DNA of 64,000 bases from Candidatus Helarchaeota archaeon (lineage in GTDB: Archaea; Asgardarchaeota; Lokiarchaeia; Helarchaeales; RDOG01): the NCBI GenBank assembly GCA_019058315.1, contig JAHPZH010000005.1:1-64000 (forward strand). Direction: 5' to 3'. The notes below the pieces were generated by a model that ran no database searches, was not told where the DNA came from, and was given only the letters and a program-made list of their open reading frames with translations. Of the stretch, positions 33,954-43,828 are shown one piece after another. The first letter of the stretch is position 1; the number at the start of each line of letters is the position of its first letter. Position numbers and translations under genes: made by a program.

Positions 33954-35123
33954 ATGGCATATAATGTGGGCAAAAAGATGTTGAACATGTTTTTAAATGA
34001 ATTTCTACGAAAACAAGGAAATAGTATAGGAGCAGTGGAAAAATATTTCAATAAAATACAAAATAATGAAAAAAGTGACTTAGAAAGGAAAATTTCAGAT
34101 TCTGAATCTAGAATTAATTCGAACATGAAAGATATTGAGCGAATTAAAAAGGATATAAAAACGTCAAAAGATAAAAAGAAGGATAAAGAAAAAGAATTGA
34201 ACCGGAAACAAGACCTTGTTAATGAACTTAAAAATAAGATTAAAGAATATAGTAAAACTATAAGTAAATTGCCGGGAAATGCTAAAGATAAAGTTAATGA
34301 AGTAAGAAGCATATTAAAAGAATTTTATAAGTTATCAACTGCTTTTTCTAAAATTTCAACAGGAAAAATAGATATCGATAAGATTATGAAGACGGGTGAT
34401 GATCATTTTAATTACGTAATGAGGCTGAATAATCTAATACCATTTGGTGAATTTATAAGAGATTCGAAATTAGAATTTAAAATAAGTCGCCCTAGAAAAG
34501 AGGTTAAAATCGCTGGTTATAACCAATATATAGCATATTTTTTAGAAACAATATTATATTACATATTAGAAACAGTAGAAGAAGAAAAATTATATAAAAT
34601 TAAAGAGGAATTTGCAGAGAAAGCATTAAGTTATGCTAAAGGCATAATAAAATATGCCAAAGCTGCAAAAAGTACCGATATTGATTATTTCACAGCTTTA
34701 GAAAAGTTATGTGAGAGTGAATATATTTCAGCACTAGCACACCAAGAATTTAGTAATTTTAATTTAGAAAATGCTACAAGTTATTTTTTAGGGGCCAGAA
34801 ATTTATTAAAAGAATTGAATAATTTAGGAAAAAATATTGATACATTAATTTCGGAAAAAATAAATATATTAGAAGCTTGGGCTTCTGATGCTTATCATTT
34901 GATATATTTATTTAATTCTTATAACCGCTGGGCAAATGTTGCGAATTCTGAAAATCCAGAAATAAAAGAAATTGCACAAATTACGAAGGATAAAGTTGAA
35001 GATTTTATTACAAGCCAATATGGCTTCCCAGAAGAGAATAAAATTGAAGAAATCATTAAAAAAATTAAATGGATTGCACCATCTACACCTATCAAATTGG
35101 AGAAGATAGGACCCACTCATTAA
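33954..35123 (+). CDS. Coiled-coil helical protein of unknown function
   Basis: The 389-residue product has a long charged coiled coil (about 30-115, KSDLERKISDSESRIN through LNRKQDLVNELKNKIKE). A helical region follows with tetratricopeptide-like spacing (about 185-330, FAEKALSYAKGIIKYAKAAK and ALAHQEFSNFNLENATSYFLGARNLL). The start follows AGGTGA. It lies 71 nt before a polytopic membrane protein on the same strand, and the two are bracketed by the MmgE/PrpD units. It may be a scaffold. No family is recognised. Confidence 0.65.
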   Translation: MAYNVGKKMLNMFLNEFLRKQGNSIGAVEKYFNKIQNNEKSDLERKISDSESRINSNMKDIERIKKDIKTSKDKKKDKEKELNRKQDLVNELKNKIKEYSKTISKLPGNAKDKVNEVRSILKEFYKLSTAFSKISTGKIDIDKIMKTGDDHFNYVMRLNNLIPFGEFIRDSKLEFKISRPRKEVKIAGYNQYIAYFLETILYYILETVEEEKLYKIKEEFAEKALSYAKGIIKYAKAAKSTDIDYFTALEKLCESEYISALAHQEFSNFNLENATSYFLGARNLLKELNNLGKNIDTLISEKINILEAWASDAYHLIYLFNSYNRWANVANSENPEIKEIAQITKDKVEDFITSQYGFPEENKIEEIIKKIKWIAPSTPIKLEKIGPTH

Positions 35124-35194
35124 ATTTATTTATATGCAGAAATTTCGCATCTACTCAAGTTTTATATGTTGATGTTAGAGTAAAGGTGTTTTAA

Positions 35195-36838
35195 TTGTCA
35201 AAAAATAATGAAGAAGAAAATGAAAAATCTGATGTGCATGTAATAGAAAAGAAAACAAAATCTTTATATTGGCTTAGATTGGGTTTTTTTAGCTTTGTAT
35301 TTTTGGTTTTTTTCTTTTTTACAGCATTAGTCCTTAATATTTTACCCACAAACGACTTTTATCAAACTTTCATTGATATAATTAGAGAGATTCTAATTTT
35401 ACCTTTAGGACAAACATATTCTTTAGCAGTACCTCAAGAATTATGGCATAATGAAGCAGTATATATTACTTCGGCAATAATTTTAATGTTTTTCACCATA
35501 GGACTTCTTTGTGCAAATGAAGGATTTAAGAATTTCCTCTTTGAAGGATCTTTAAAAAAATGTGCGATTGTTCAAATTCTGTTCTTTTTTTTATTTCTAA
35601 TTGGCTTTTTAAGACTTTTTGTAGTCATGCCTAAGTATTTTGTTATTAATTTACCTAATGGTGAATATAAGATTCTGACTCCAGTTTTTATTCTAATAGC
35701 AGCAACAATAACTTGGCTTATTTTTCAAACATTTGCATTATTCAGACAATCTCGAAGCTCTGCTTCATCAGCTGAGGGATTTTTTTTAAAACATGATAAC
35801 ATAGCTACCTATTCTCTTGTAGTTACTTCGACTTTCTGGGGTTTAATTATAATCGGAGGTTTTGGTTATGGCTATTATATCTTTATAAACATAGCTAGTA
35901 CTTTTGGTGTTGAAACTGACCTTTGGAAAATAATATCCTTAATCATTGGTGGTGCTGTTGTAGTTTCTTGTCTTGTTGCATTTTTCCTTTCAATATTTTC
36001 TAGAACTGAAAAACGTCAACGTATGTACGATAATTTTGCCATAATGGCTACAAATATTTCACTATGGCCTTATATTTTATTAAATTTGGCAATTTATTTT
36101 TTCCTAACTTCATCTGGAGTTGCCGGAGGAGGTGCTGGAGCAGGTAGAGTTCTTTCTATTACAGATTTAGCGATTTCTGTTGTTACTTTAATAATAAGTA
36201 TGAGGGGACTTGGTTCAAAAACTGAGTGGAAATTTGGACCTCTTAAACGTGAAAGTTTTATATTGACTATTTATAGTGCTATTGCGGGTCAATATGGAAT
36301 TCGATATTTAATATTCAGACAACAGCTTATTCCAATAAATATATCAGATTATTTTTCAGTCTTTATTTTAAATGAATTATTAGTCGTTCCGAAGCTAATA
36401 GATCCAGGACTTTTTTGGTTTTATATAGGTCTATTTTATATCGACTTAAACCCCTTTTTTAATACTTATATAATTGATCCACGAATTGAGTTCCTTATAA
36501 ACATGGGTAATCTTATTACTTCTTTTGCAGTTATAGCTCTCTTAATCGGTGCTTTAGTAATGTATGCAACCCATAAAGAAAAATTTGGTGAGATTTTTAG
36601 AATCCACGATGTTGGAGCCAAAGAGGGAAGAATTACTGCAGATTTTATCTATGATTTTATGAAGGAAGAGTTTATAAGACGAAATAAACCCTTTCCAATA
36701 TACGAAATTCAAGAAATTTTGGCTAAATCTCTTGAGTTGGATGTTAATATGACATTAAGACTTATTAATAAATCGGATTTAAGACATAAGGATTTCAATA
36801 TAGATGGAAAGAAAAAGAGATATGTGTATTTCGATTAA
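35195..36838 (+). CDS. Polytopic membrane protein with C-terminal winged-helix-like domain
   Basis: The 547-residue product has about 11 hydrophobic segments between residues 30 and 465, with a glycine-rich loop (GVAGGGAGAG). The soluble tail from about 470 (ITADFIYDFMKEEFIRRNKPFPIYEIQEILAKSLELDVNMTLRLI) reads like a winged helix. The start is TTG 35195, after AAAGGTG. No transporter signature is recognised. A membrane-bound DNA-binding sensor is one possibility. Confidence 0.65.
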   Translation: MSKNNEEENEKSDVHVIEKKTKSLYWLRLGFFSFVFLVFFFFTALVLNILPTNDFYQTFIDIIREILILPLGQTYSLAVPQELWHNEAVYITSAIILMFFTIGLLCANEGFKNFLFEGSLKKCAIVQILFFFLFLIGFLRLFVVMPKYFVINLPNGEYKILTPVFILIAATITWLIFQTFALFRQSRSSASSAEGFFLKHDNIATYSLVVTSTFWGLIIIGGFGYGYYIFINIASTFGVETDLWKIISLIIGGAVVVSCLVAFFLSIFSRTEKRQRMYDNFAIMATNISLWPYILLNLAIYFFLTSSGVAGGGAGAGRVLSITDLAISVVTLIISMRGLGSKTEWKFGPLKRESFILTIYSAIAGQYGIRYLIFRQQLIPINISDYFSVFILNELLVVPKLIDPGLFWFYIGLFYIDLNPFFNTYIIDPRIEFLINMGNLITSFAVIALLIGALVMYATHKEKFGEIFRIHDVGAKEGRITADFIYDFMKEEFIRRNKPFPIYEIQEILAKSLELDVNMTLRLINKSDLRHKDFNIDGKKKRYVYFD

Positions 36839-36843
36839 ATAAA

Positions 36844-38292
36844 TTATTTTAAAACTAAATTTTGGATGAAATCTTGGATTTTTAGATCCTCTAAAGATTC
36901 TACTACATTTGAGATTTCTTTGATTTGATTATCAGACATGCCGATATACCTAGCTTCTTGAGCCATTTTTTTATTTAAGTCATATTTTTCTCCACCTGCT
37001 GCTCCAATAGGTATATCTTGTTTTGCAGAGTAACTTGAACCATCTTTCATTTTTACCTTAATTTTACATCCACAATACATTTTCCAATTTTTTAGATCCA
37101 ACTTCCCTATCCCCTCTCGCATCAATTTCCAATCAATGGTTTGTGCACTCTTCATGGAATAGCCTAAATCTGGTTTAACTTCTATTTTTTTAATAAGTTT
37201 GTGAACATCAGGATTAGTAATCTTATCCATAGTTAATTGGGCTGGTGTTAATTTTTTTTCTATCAATATAATAGCAACATTATAAGGTAAGTAAAAATTG
37301 AGTGCCACTGCACTTTGAGTTTTTTTCAATTCAGATATATCAACGAAAGGGCGACTCATATCATCCATCATTGTGCTCAAGATAGAAGCATTGACTATGA
37401 TTTTATCGATATCCCTATAATCCAGTTCGGAATCAGTTCTCTCTCGATATTTTTGAAGAATTTTTAATGTAACATCAGCTGAAGAGTCAACATAAGCACA
37501 TCCGGGATAAATCTTGAATGTCATTGTCTCTGTCAGCCAACCTGTTCCTAAATCACTATCTAGAATAGAAAGAATAGGTTCATCACCAAAAAAATTTAAA
37601 AATCCTTGTGGGTCTTCAAAAATATTAGTAGCACCAGTAAAACCACTTTTTGCAAGGTATGCAGCTTGTGCACCGACTTGAGCAGGAATAGAAGAGCTTA
37701 AAAGTTTGGATTGGGGACCAAAAAAACCTCTAGGTATTGTAGTAGGGACTTGATAAAGAGATATACCAATTGCATTTGTAAGCTGCTCTTTGTTTAAGCC
37801 TATAATGCGTCCAGCTATACAAGCTGCACCGATAGAATGAATAAATGTTTGTTGTTGACCTTCTCCTGGTGGGTAAATAGCCATTCCAACCCTACCCTCG
37901 ATTTCATTCCCTATAACTACTGCAGTTAAGTATTCTTTTCCAGAAATATTATATTTTTCTCCAAATGCCAGGGGAACTGAGTAGGTAGTAGTTCCTGCAT
38001 GGATAGTACCTAGATAATCATCATAATCTAGTGCCATTGATAGGCCTGCATTTGCATAGAACGCATTTATTACATCAGTCCTTACTCCTGAAGGTATAAT
38101 AGTGGCTTCTTCCTTCGAACCGAATGATTCAATAGTTTTAACTAGGTTTTTTCCGCCGATGGTAGTAGATCCCGCAAATGCTGCCCCAAACATACCTAGA
38201 ATTTGTTGCTTTGCGATTTTAATTATTCTATCAGGAATATCATCATATTTTAGATTTAAAACCCAATCAGCTATATTTTCACTTTTTGTCAA
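36844..38292 (-). CDS. MmgE/PrpD family protein, copy 2
   Basis: The 482-residue paralog of the 31805 gene has the same landmarks: IADWVLNLKYDDIPDRIIKIAKQQILGMFGAAFAGS, LDYDDYLGTIHAGTTTYSV, FKIYPGCAYVDSSADV and IKVKMKDGSSYSAKQ. The DYDDY/HAG substrate region differs from copy 1 (DYVDYLYAGHTG), so substrates may differ. It begins 9 nt after the second small SCP2-like gene and is convergent with the polytopic membrane gene. Confidence 0.82.
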   Translation of the reverse strand: MTKSENIADWVLNLKYDDIPDRIIKIAKQQILGMFGAAFAGSTTIGGKNLVKTIESFGSKEEATIIPSGVRTDVINAFYANAGLSMALDYDDYLGTIHAGTTTYSVPLAFGEKYNISGKEYLTAVVIGNEIEGRVGMAIYPPGEGQQQTFIHSIGAACIAGRIIGLNKEQLTNAIGISLYQVPTTIPRGFFGPQSKLLSSSIPAQVGAQAAYLAKSGFTGATNIFEDPQGFLNFFGDEPILSILDSDLGTGWLTETMTFKIYPGCAYVDSSADVTLKILQKYRERTDSELDYRDIDKIIVNASILSTMMDDMSRPFVDISELKKTQSAVALNFYLPYNVAIILIEKKLTPAQLTMDKITNPDVHKLIKKIEVKPDLGYSMKSAQTIDWKLMREGIGKLDLKNWKMYCGCKIKVKMKDGSSYSAKQDIPIGAAGGEKYDLNKKMAQEARYIGMSDNQIKEISNVVESLEDLKIQDFIQNLVLK

Positions 38293-38301
38293 AAAATCAC
38301 C

Positions 38302-38685
38302 CTATAATTTAATCTTCATATTTAAAAGAAAAGATATTAATCCGGAAAGTAGAAAAATATTAAACCTATTACTACGATATTTATTTGCTTTTAATCGAGC
38401 TGAAGTATATGCCCCAAATAGGGAAATTTTACCATCAAATATTTCATTCCATGTATTGACATCTGAAGAAATTGTCATAATCGCAAACGGACTTTTTCCT
38501 TTCTCTAATTTACTACCAGAAGGAGATAGGATTAAATAATAAGGTTCCATTTCTGGAATTTCTAAATTGATAATCATGTTTAAATTGAGAACATCAGGGG
38601 CTTCTTCTCCTACAGATGAAGAGATCATAGATTTAATTTGTTCAATTTTTGAAGCTAAAGTATTAAACCTCTCAATTAAAGCCAT
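38302..38685 (-). CDS. Small SCP2-like protein paired with MmgE/PrpD, copy 2
   Basis: The 127-residue paralog of the 33270 product has the same order: a helical start (IERFNTLASKIEQIKSMI), strands (MIINLEIPEMEPYYLILSPSG), then VNTWNEIFDGKISLFGAYTSARLKA and a hydrophobic C-terminal helix. Conserved pairing with MmgE/PrpD in two copies is the strongest clue to its function. It is divergent from the double-SCP2 gene at 38803. Confidence 0.6.
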   Translation of the reverse strand: MALIERFNTLASKIEQIKSMISSSVGEEAPDVLNLNMIINLEIPEMEPYYLILSPSGSKLEKGKSPFAIMTISSDVNTWNEIFDGKISLFGAYTSARLKANKYRSNRFNIFLLSGLISFLLNMKIKL

Positions 38686-38802
38686 TTTAAAAAACCCATT
38701 TGATCTTTTTCATATTTTAATTTTCTTAAATTCATTAAATAAATATATTTTATATTCATAAAATATATTAGTTACTTGAGAAAAAAGTAGGTAAATAAAA
38801 AA

Positions 38803-39612
38803 ATGGGCTACTATGACATAATGGCTAGTAGAATGATGCTTAATACATTATTGTACACCATTTCTGAATTGAGTAAAATAAATGAGAGAATAAAATCTAT
38901 GAATAAAGACCAAAAAATGATAATTAAGGTTGAAATTGGAAGAGGTGGACCAACAGAATATTTGAATATTAACAATGATATAATAACTTTTGAAAGAGAT
39001 AAAGTATATCCTAATTATGATGCGTATATTAGTTTTAATAATCCTTTAGAATTCTTGAAACTCTTAAAAAACTTAAAAATTAATTTAGAGCAACTAAAAG
39101 CTGAAGGGAAAATAAAGTTAGGAGGACCACCTAATTTTCAAAAAAATTGCGAAGAAATCATCAATATTGCTCTGCCATATTACAACGATGAATTAGGAGA
39201 AGATATTTCCCCGGAGGATGAGCTTCTTCAAGTTAAATTTATCCTTTTCGCTCTTATGGCAGGATTTCAAGAAATTGCCGAAGAAGATGAAAATGTTCGT
39301 GAAGAAATTAAAGGAATAAACGTTAGCATTAAAGTAAAAATAGTTGATGGTCCACAATGCTTTTTGTTATTTCAAAATGGGACATTTAGAGGATGTATGG
39401 ATGGGGAAGGGGTGAAGCCGACTGTAGTTATTAAATTAAAGGATCTTGAGACCGCTAGAGCCTTGCTTACTGGGAAGGGGGATGCAGCCAAGTCTTTTAT
39501 GAGGGGTGATATCTTAATAGAAGGGGAAACTAAACATGCAATGAAATTAGTTAATATAAATGAGCTTTTAACTGATTATTTGGATTATATTAAAGCAAAA
39601 ACAAAAAAGTAA
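38803..39612 (+). CDS. Protein with two SCP2-like domains
   Basis: The 269-residue product is an apparent tandem of SCP2-like domains. The first, about residues 35-120, ends in FLKLLKNLKINLEQLKAEGKIKLGG. The second, about 160-262, contains VDGPQCFLLFQNGTFRG, KPTVVIKLKDLETARALLTGKGDAAKSFMRGDILIEG and a terminal helix. SCP2 domains bind lipids or acyl-CoA in a hydrophobic tunnel. It sits beside an MmgE/PrpD plus SCP2-like unit, supporting a shared lipid or acyl substrate pathway. Confidence 0.72.
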   Translation: MGYYDIMASRMMLNTLLYTISELSKINERIKSMNKDQKMIIKVEIGRGGPTEYLNINNDIITFERDKVYPNYDAYISFNNPLEFLKLLKNLKINLEQLKAEGKIKLGGPPNFQKNCEEIINIALPYYNDELGEDISPEDELLQVKFILFALMAGFQEIAEEDENVREEIKGINVSIKVKIVDGPQCFLLFQNGTFRGCMDGEGVKPTVVIKLKDLETARALLTGKGDAAKSFMRGDILIEGETKHAMKLVNINELLTDYLDYIKAKTKK

Positions 39613-39840
39613 TGAAAATTTACTTTTATTAACTAAAGAATTTTAACATCTATAAAAACATATATTAAAATCCATTTATTTTTATTAATTCGTGATTTAA
39701 TTATCATGAGACCCGTTAAATTTCACGATTATAATAAAAGATAAATCAGAAAAAATTAGAAAAATCTGGTATATTTTAAAAAATAATGATTTTGGAGCGT
39801 ATAAAGGAATTATAATAAAGAATAGATTCCTTAATTTGAG

Positions 39841-40581
39841 ATGATTAATTTGAGCCACGAATTAATTGTCATTGGAGCTAGCGGGATACCAATTTACACA
39901 GTTAAAATTGATCCAGAATCATTATTAAGATCTGGTTTTTATAAGGCTATTTATGATTTCGGAAGGCAACAAGATTCATGTCTTAGTCGGATTGAATTTT
40001 TAAACGGAAGATGTGCTTATTGCAATTATTATGAAGATAAAGATTTGCTTTTTTTTATAACAATCGATGTTTATCATTTTAAAGAAGGCATAATGCTTAA
40101 GATAGAAAGATTATACAACCAAATATTCAGAGATATGGAACAGCCAGAAGGTGAAATCACACCATCTGAAGAATTAATTGAAAACGTAGAATATATCTTA
40201 AGGGAGAAGTTTATTAGAGAACAAATCTTAGCAAAGCAAGATAGTATAAGAGAAGTAATTCAAGAAATACTACAGAGCCCAGAAATTAAAGCTGTTTCTA
40301 TTCATACTTTAGATAATACTCCTATTATTTTTGCAGGTTCAAATATTGATTTAATAATAAAATGGTTAGTAAAATGGAATTTAGCTCACCCTCCCGCTCC
40401 TTATGAATTTGAGTTTGGTAACTATCTTGATGATAAGACCCTACAAGGAATTATAATGAATTCGGGGATTAGCCTTAAAAACGATAAGAATTTCATTCTT
40501 TATTATATTTTTGGAGAATCGGCTAATCTTGGGTTTCATATGGACTGGTTATCAGCCAAATTGAATAAAATCATAGGTTAA
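39841..40581 (+). CDS. Longin-like plus roadblock-like protein
   Basis: The 246-residue product has an N-terminal longin-like domain (about 5-100): ELIVIGASGIPIYTVKID, then SGFYKAIYDFGRQ and LSRIEFLNGRCAYCNYYEDKDLLFFITID. The C-terminal half (about 135-246) has the roadblock/LC7 profile VIQEILQSPEIKAVSIHTLDNTPIIFAG...ILYYIFGESANLGFHMDWL. These folds regulate small GTPases in eukaryotes and are expanded in Asgard archaea. No small GTPase is encoded in the window. It is followed 28 nt later by the 40610 gene. The fold call is from pattern, without alignment. Confidence 0.55.
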   Translation: MINLSHELIVIGASGIPIYTVKIDPESLLRSGFYKAIYDFGRQQDSCLSRIEFLNGRCAYCNYYEDKDLLFFITIDVYHFKEGIMLKIERLYNQIFRDMEQPEGEITPSEELIENVEYILREKFIREQILAKQDSIREVIQEILQSPEIKAVSIHTLDNTPIIFAGSNIDLIIKWLVKWNLAHPPAPYEFEFGNYLDDKTLQGIIMNSGISLKNDKNFILYYIFGESANLGFHMDWLSAKLNKIIG

Positions 40582-40609
40582 TTATCAGATCGATTTTGGT
40601 ATTAATAAA

Positions 40610-41233
40610 ATGAACAATAAACAACCCTTAGGGAAAATCGAGAAAAAAAAGCTTGAAAAAATCAAAGGTCGTAGGGTTGTTGAGGTTCCATTATTATTTA
40701 AAGTTAATTATCCCTATTTATCAGAAGAAATTAATGAAGAATATTCAAAAAAATTAAGAGAATATGCTGAAAATTTACAGCAGTGGATAAAGAAATTCAA
40801 ATTAGATATCGGAAAAATTGATAAAATTTATCTTCAAGCTCTTAGCGAAGAAATTATTGATGATTTAGATAGACTAGATTATATTAAAAATAAAGGGAAT
40901 ATTTATAGTGAAATTATAAAAAATTTGATTGAAAATGGTGCAAAACCACAAATAACGGAAAATTCAGAACTTGTTCACGAGTCTATGGCTTGGCTATCGA
41001 GAATCTTGGGTCCTGACGCTCTTGAGGTGGATTTTCAGTTATTTCTTGATACAATTAAAGATCGTGATGCATTTATTGTTAAAAGGATAGAAGAAACTCT
41101 TAAAGAAGGCGAAACAGCTTTATTATTAATAGGGATTGAACATTCTTTTACATTCCCAAAGGATATCGAATATATAAAATTTCGACCTCCTATGGTCGAT
41201 GAAATTATTAAATTAATAAGATTTAAACCTTAG
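40610..41233 (+). CDS. Uncharacterised conserved-looking protein
   Basis: The 207-residue cytosolic product has a lysine-rich start, a helical middle (LREYAENLQQWIKKFKLD) and an alpha/beta C-terminus with DRDAFIVKRIEETLKEGETALLLIGIEHSF. The last part recalls the end of TraB/ChaN-like domains (helix, G-E-x-A, strand, G-x-x-H) but the rest does not match. It is probably in an operon with the longin-like gene. I do not recognise it securely. Confidence 0.5.
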   Translation: MNNKQPLGKIEKKKLEKIKGRRVVEVPLLFKVNYPYLSEEINEEYSKKLREYAENLQQWIKKFKLDIGKIDKIYLQALSEEIIDDLDRLDYIKNKGNIYSEIIKNLIENGAKPQITENSELVHESMAWLSRILGPDALEVDFQLFLDTIKDRDAFIVKRIEETLKEGETALLLIGIEHSFTFPKDIEYIKFRPPMVDEIIKLIRFKP

Positions 41234-41311
41234 AGTTATAAATTGTTTTAAAAATATTTAAAAAAACAGGAAATAAAATAAAAAAAGAATAATTAATTCA
41301 TTAAGTTTTTC

Positions 41312-42148
41312 TTAAGTCATAAGCTTCTTTTTAATTTTTTGAACAATATCATTGAATGCTTTGGCAGCTTCAGCGTCAGAATGCTTTACTATATAAGGTT
41401 CACCCTTGTCTTCTTCTACTCTGATCAGAGGATCAATTGGAATTGCACCTAAAAAGGGAACATCAAAGTCTTTAGCAGCTTTTAATCCACCACCTTCACC
41501 AAATAAGTCAATCTTTTCACCGCATTTAGGACATGTAAATCCACTCATATTTTCAATAATGCCGAGGACAGGAGTATTCAATTGTTTAGCCATATTGATC
41601 GCTTTTCGGGAATCTAATAATGCGACATCCTGTGGTGTAGTGACTATGATTACTTGTGCTCCTTTTATTAGCTGAAGGACAGAGAGTGGTTCATCTGAAG
41701 TTCCAGGGGGATTATCAACAATTAAAAAATCCAATTCACCCCAATTGACATCTGTAATAAATTGTTTAATTGCACCCATTTTCAATGGACCCCGCCATAT
41801 TACTGGAACATCTTCATTTTGTAATAAAAATCCCATCGACATAATTTTCATATTCAAAGGTCCGAATATTGGGGAAATACCTTTTTCAGTACCTGATGAG
41901 GGAGGGAGTGCAATGTTTTTCCCTATCATTTTGGGAACATTAGGACCCGTTATATCTACATCTAGTAGACCTACACGAAAGCCATTAAGAGCTAGTGAAA
42001 GTGCTAAATTTACTGCAACAGAGGTTTTTCCAACTCCGCCTTTACCACTCATAATAACGATTTTATGTTTAATTGTTTCAAGTTTCTTTGCTATTTGGCG
42101 ATCTTCTTCTTCAATTCTCTTTTTTTGTTCTTCTTTTAAATTTTCCAT
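41312..42148 (-). CDS. Mrp/NBP35-type P-loop ATPase, FeS cluster carrier
   Basis: The product of about 278 residues has the deviant Walker A GKGGVGKT near the N-terminus, LDVDITGPN, the family VIWRGPLK segment, FLIVDNPPGTSDEP and a CPKC motif near residue 210 for cluster binding. Mrp proteins act as scaffold or carrier for Fe-S clusters in the cytosol. ATG 42148 is preferred over GTG 42157. It is divergent from the HTH gene at 42266. Confidence 0.92.
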   Translation of the reverse strand: MENLKEEQKKRIEEEDRQIAKKLETIKHKIVIMSGKGGVGKTSVAVNLALSLALNGFRVGLLDVDITGPNVPKMIGKNIALPPSSGTEKGISPIFGPLNMKIMSMGFLLQNEDVPVIWRGPLKMGAIKQFITDVNWGELDFLIVDNPPGTSDEPLSVLQLIKGAQVIIVTTPQDVALLDSRKAINMAKQLNTPVLGIIENMSGFTCPKCGEKIDLFGEGGGLKAAKDFDVPFLGAIPIDPLIRVEEDKGEPYIVKHSDAEAAKAFNDIVQKIKKKLMT

Positions 42149-42265
42149 ATAACTCACAAATTACACAAAGATTTTAAACTTTTATGCTTTATTGTTATTC
42201 AAATATGAAATATTTTTGAAAGTTTTAGTTATAAATAGCAACTTATTTTTTTAGGTAAAAACATT

Positions 42266-42853
42266 ATGCTTGATAATAAAAATAAAAAAATCATAAATTT
42301 TCTACAAGAAAATGGCCGAAAATCTTTAAATGAGATAGGTAAACAACAAAATTTATCTCATACTAGCATTCAAAAACGGTTAAATAAATTAATATCTTCA
42401 AATTTAGTAAAAATTTCAGCAGTTCTGAATCTAAATGAACTTGAATTTTCATTTGCGGTTATAATAGCTGAAATAGAAGGTCATGATAATTTAACAAAGA
42501 TTATTGACACTTTTAAAAATTGTCCCCGAATTCTTTTTCTCAGTCCTATGATGGGGGGTCACAATTTAATTTCTATAATGGCATGTGAAGATGCTAGCTC
42601 TATGAACCAAATTATTAATGTATGCTCATTCCGGAACCATCCAGCAGTTAGAAGATCAGAAGTATATATATGCGATAGTCCGATTATACCACAATTTTTC
42701 AATTATCCAATTATTATTGAACATAAGGAGAAACAATCTCCATGTGGTATCACATGTTTGGAGTGTGAGAAATTTCAAAATGCGAAGTGTGTAGGATGTC
42801 CAGGGACGATACATTATAAATTTAACCAGAATAAGGGCAAATCAAAAAAATAA
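42266..42853 (+). CDS. Lrp-like regulator with C-terminal cysteine cluster
   Basis: The 195-residue product begins with an AsnC-type HTH (KKIINFLQENGRKSLNEIGKQQNLSHTSIQKRLNKLI) and an effector domain (FAVIIAEIEGHDNLTKIIDTF...). It ends in SPCGITCLECEKFQNAKCVGCPG, five cysteines in a DUF3795-like pattern that could bind metal or an FeS cluster. It is divergent from the FeS carrier gene mrp, which suggests a metal- or redox-responsive regulator. That link is an inference. Confidence 0.75.
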   Translation: MLDNKNKKIINFLQENGRKSLNEIGKQQNLSHTSIQKRLNKLISSNLVKISAVLNLNELEFSFAVIIAEIEGHDNLTKIIDTFKNCPRILFLSPMMGGHNLISIMACEDASSMNQIINVCSFRNHPAVRRSEVYICDSPIIPQFFNYPIIIEHKEKQSPCGITCLECEKFQNAKCVGCPGTIHYKFNQNKGKSKK

Positions 42854-43012
42854 TACGTTTTAAAACTCTTAACGAGAAGTTTTTAATAAGACTAGAAAAT
42901 AAATTTAAATTTTTTATGTTTTTTTTTGGAATTATAATTATTTAAAATTCAAATTTCTATTAGTTATTAAATTTCAATTGTATTTTGAAAATTAAATATA
43001 GGAGTTAACTGA

Positions 43013-43828
43013 GTGACTGAAGATCTTACAGAGAAAATTAAAACAGTTGCTAAGTGGATCGTTGAATCTAAATATGCCATTGTATTAAGTGGAGCAGGTA
43101 TGTCTACGGAGAGTGGTATCCCAGATTTTAGGGGGCCAGAGGGTGTTTGGACTAAATTAGGAGATGATCCAATGGATGTATCTTCTATTGCAGCTTTTGA
43201 AGATATGGCAAGCAGCAAAACACCCGATCCTAGAATGCAAGAAATGCTTATGGGAATCGTCCAAAAATTAATAACCGCTAGACCAAATAAAGGACACAAA
43301 GTTGTAGGAAAGCTATATAAAAAGGGTTATGTAAAGGCTGTTATTACACAAAATATAGATAATCTACATCAGCGAGGTGGTGCTAAGGAAGTTATTGAGG
43401 TTCATGGAACCTATAAAACTGCAACTTGTATGACATGTGGGAATAAATATAAATTCGAGCAATTATTACAAATGGTTCTACAGGATGGTATGTTTCCTCC
43501 TTTATGCGAAAAAACTCAATGTGGTGGGTTTATCAAACCTGATGTGGTATTTTTTGGTGAAATGTTACCGCCAATGGCTCTTAGAAAATCTATGCATTAT
43601 GCAGAAACTACGGATTTAATGCTGATACTTGGTTCAAGCCTTGTAGTTTATCCCGCAGCTAATCTTCCAAATATCGCAAAAAGTAATGGAGCTAAAATTG
43701 TAATAATTAATGATGAAGAAACTCCAAAAGATAATATTGCAGATATAATAATTAGAGGTAGACTTGGCGAAGTTCTACCAAAAATACTTGAAGAAGTTGA
43801 ATTATTAGAGCAAAAAAAAGGGAGTTAA
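43013..43828 (+). CDS. Sir2-family NAD-dependent protein deacylase
   Basis: The 271-residue product has the Rossmann start GAGMSTESGIPDFRGPEGVW. Next come TQNIDNLHQRGG and catalytic histidine VIEVHGT, a zinc site (CMTCGNKYKF...CEKTQCGG) and PDVVFFGEMLP, GSSLVVYPAANLP. It would remove acyl groups from lysines using NAD+. The start is GTG 43013, after GGAG. Its end overlaps the convergent transglutaminase-like gene by 4 nt. Confidence 0.93.
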   Translation: MTEDLTEKIKTVAKWIVESKYAIVLSGAGMSTESGIPDFRGPEGVWTKLGDDPMDVSSIAAFEDMASSKTPDPRMQEMLMGIVQKLITARPNKGHKVVGKLYKKGYVKAVITQNIDNLHQRGGAKEVIEVHGTYKTATCMTCGNKYKFEQLLQMVLQDGMFPPLCEKTQCGGFIKPDVVFFGEMLPPMALRKSMHYAETTDLMLILGSSLVVYPAANLPNIAKSNGAKIVIINDEETPKDNIADIIIRGRLGEVLPKILEEVELLEQKKGS

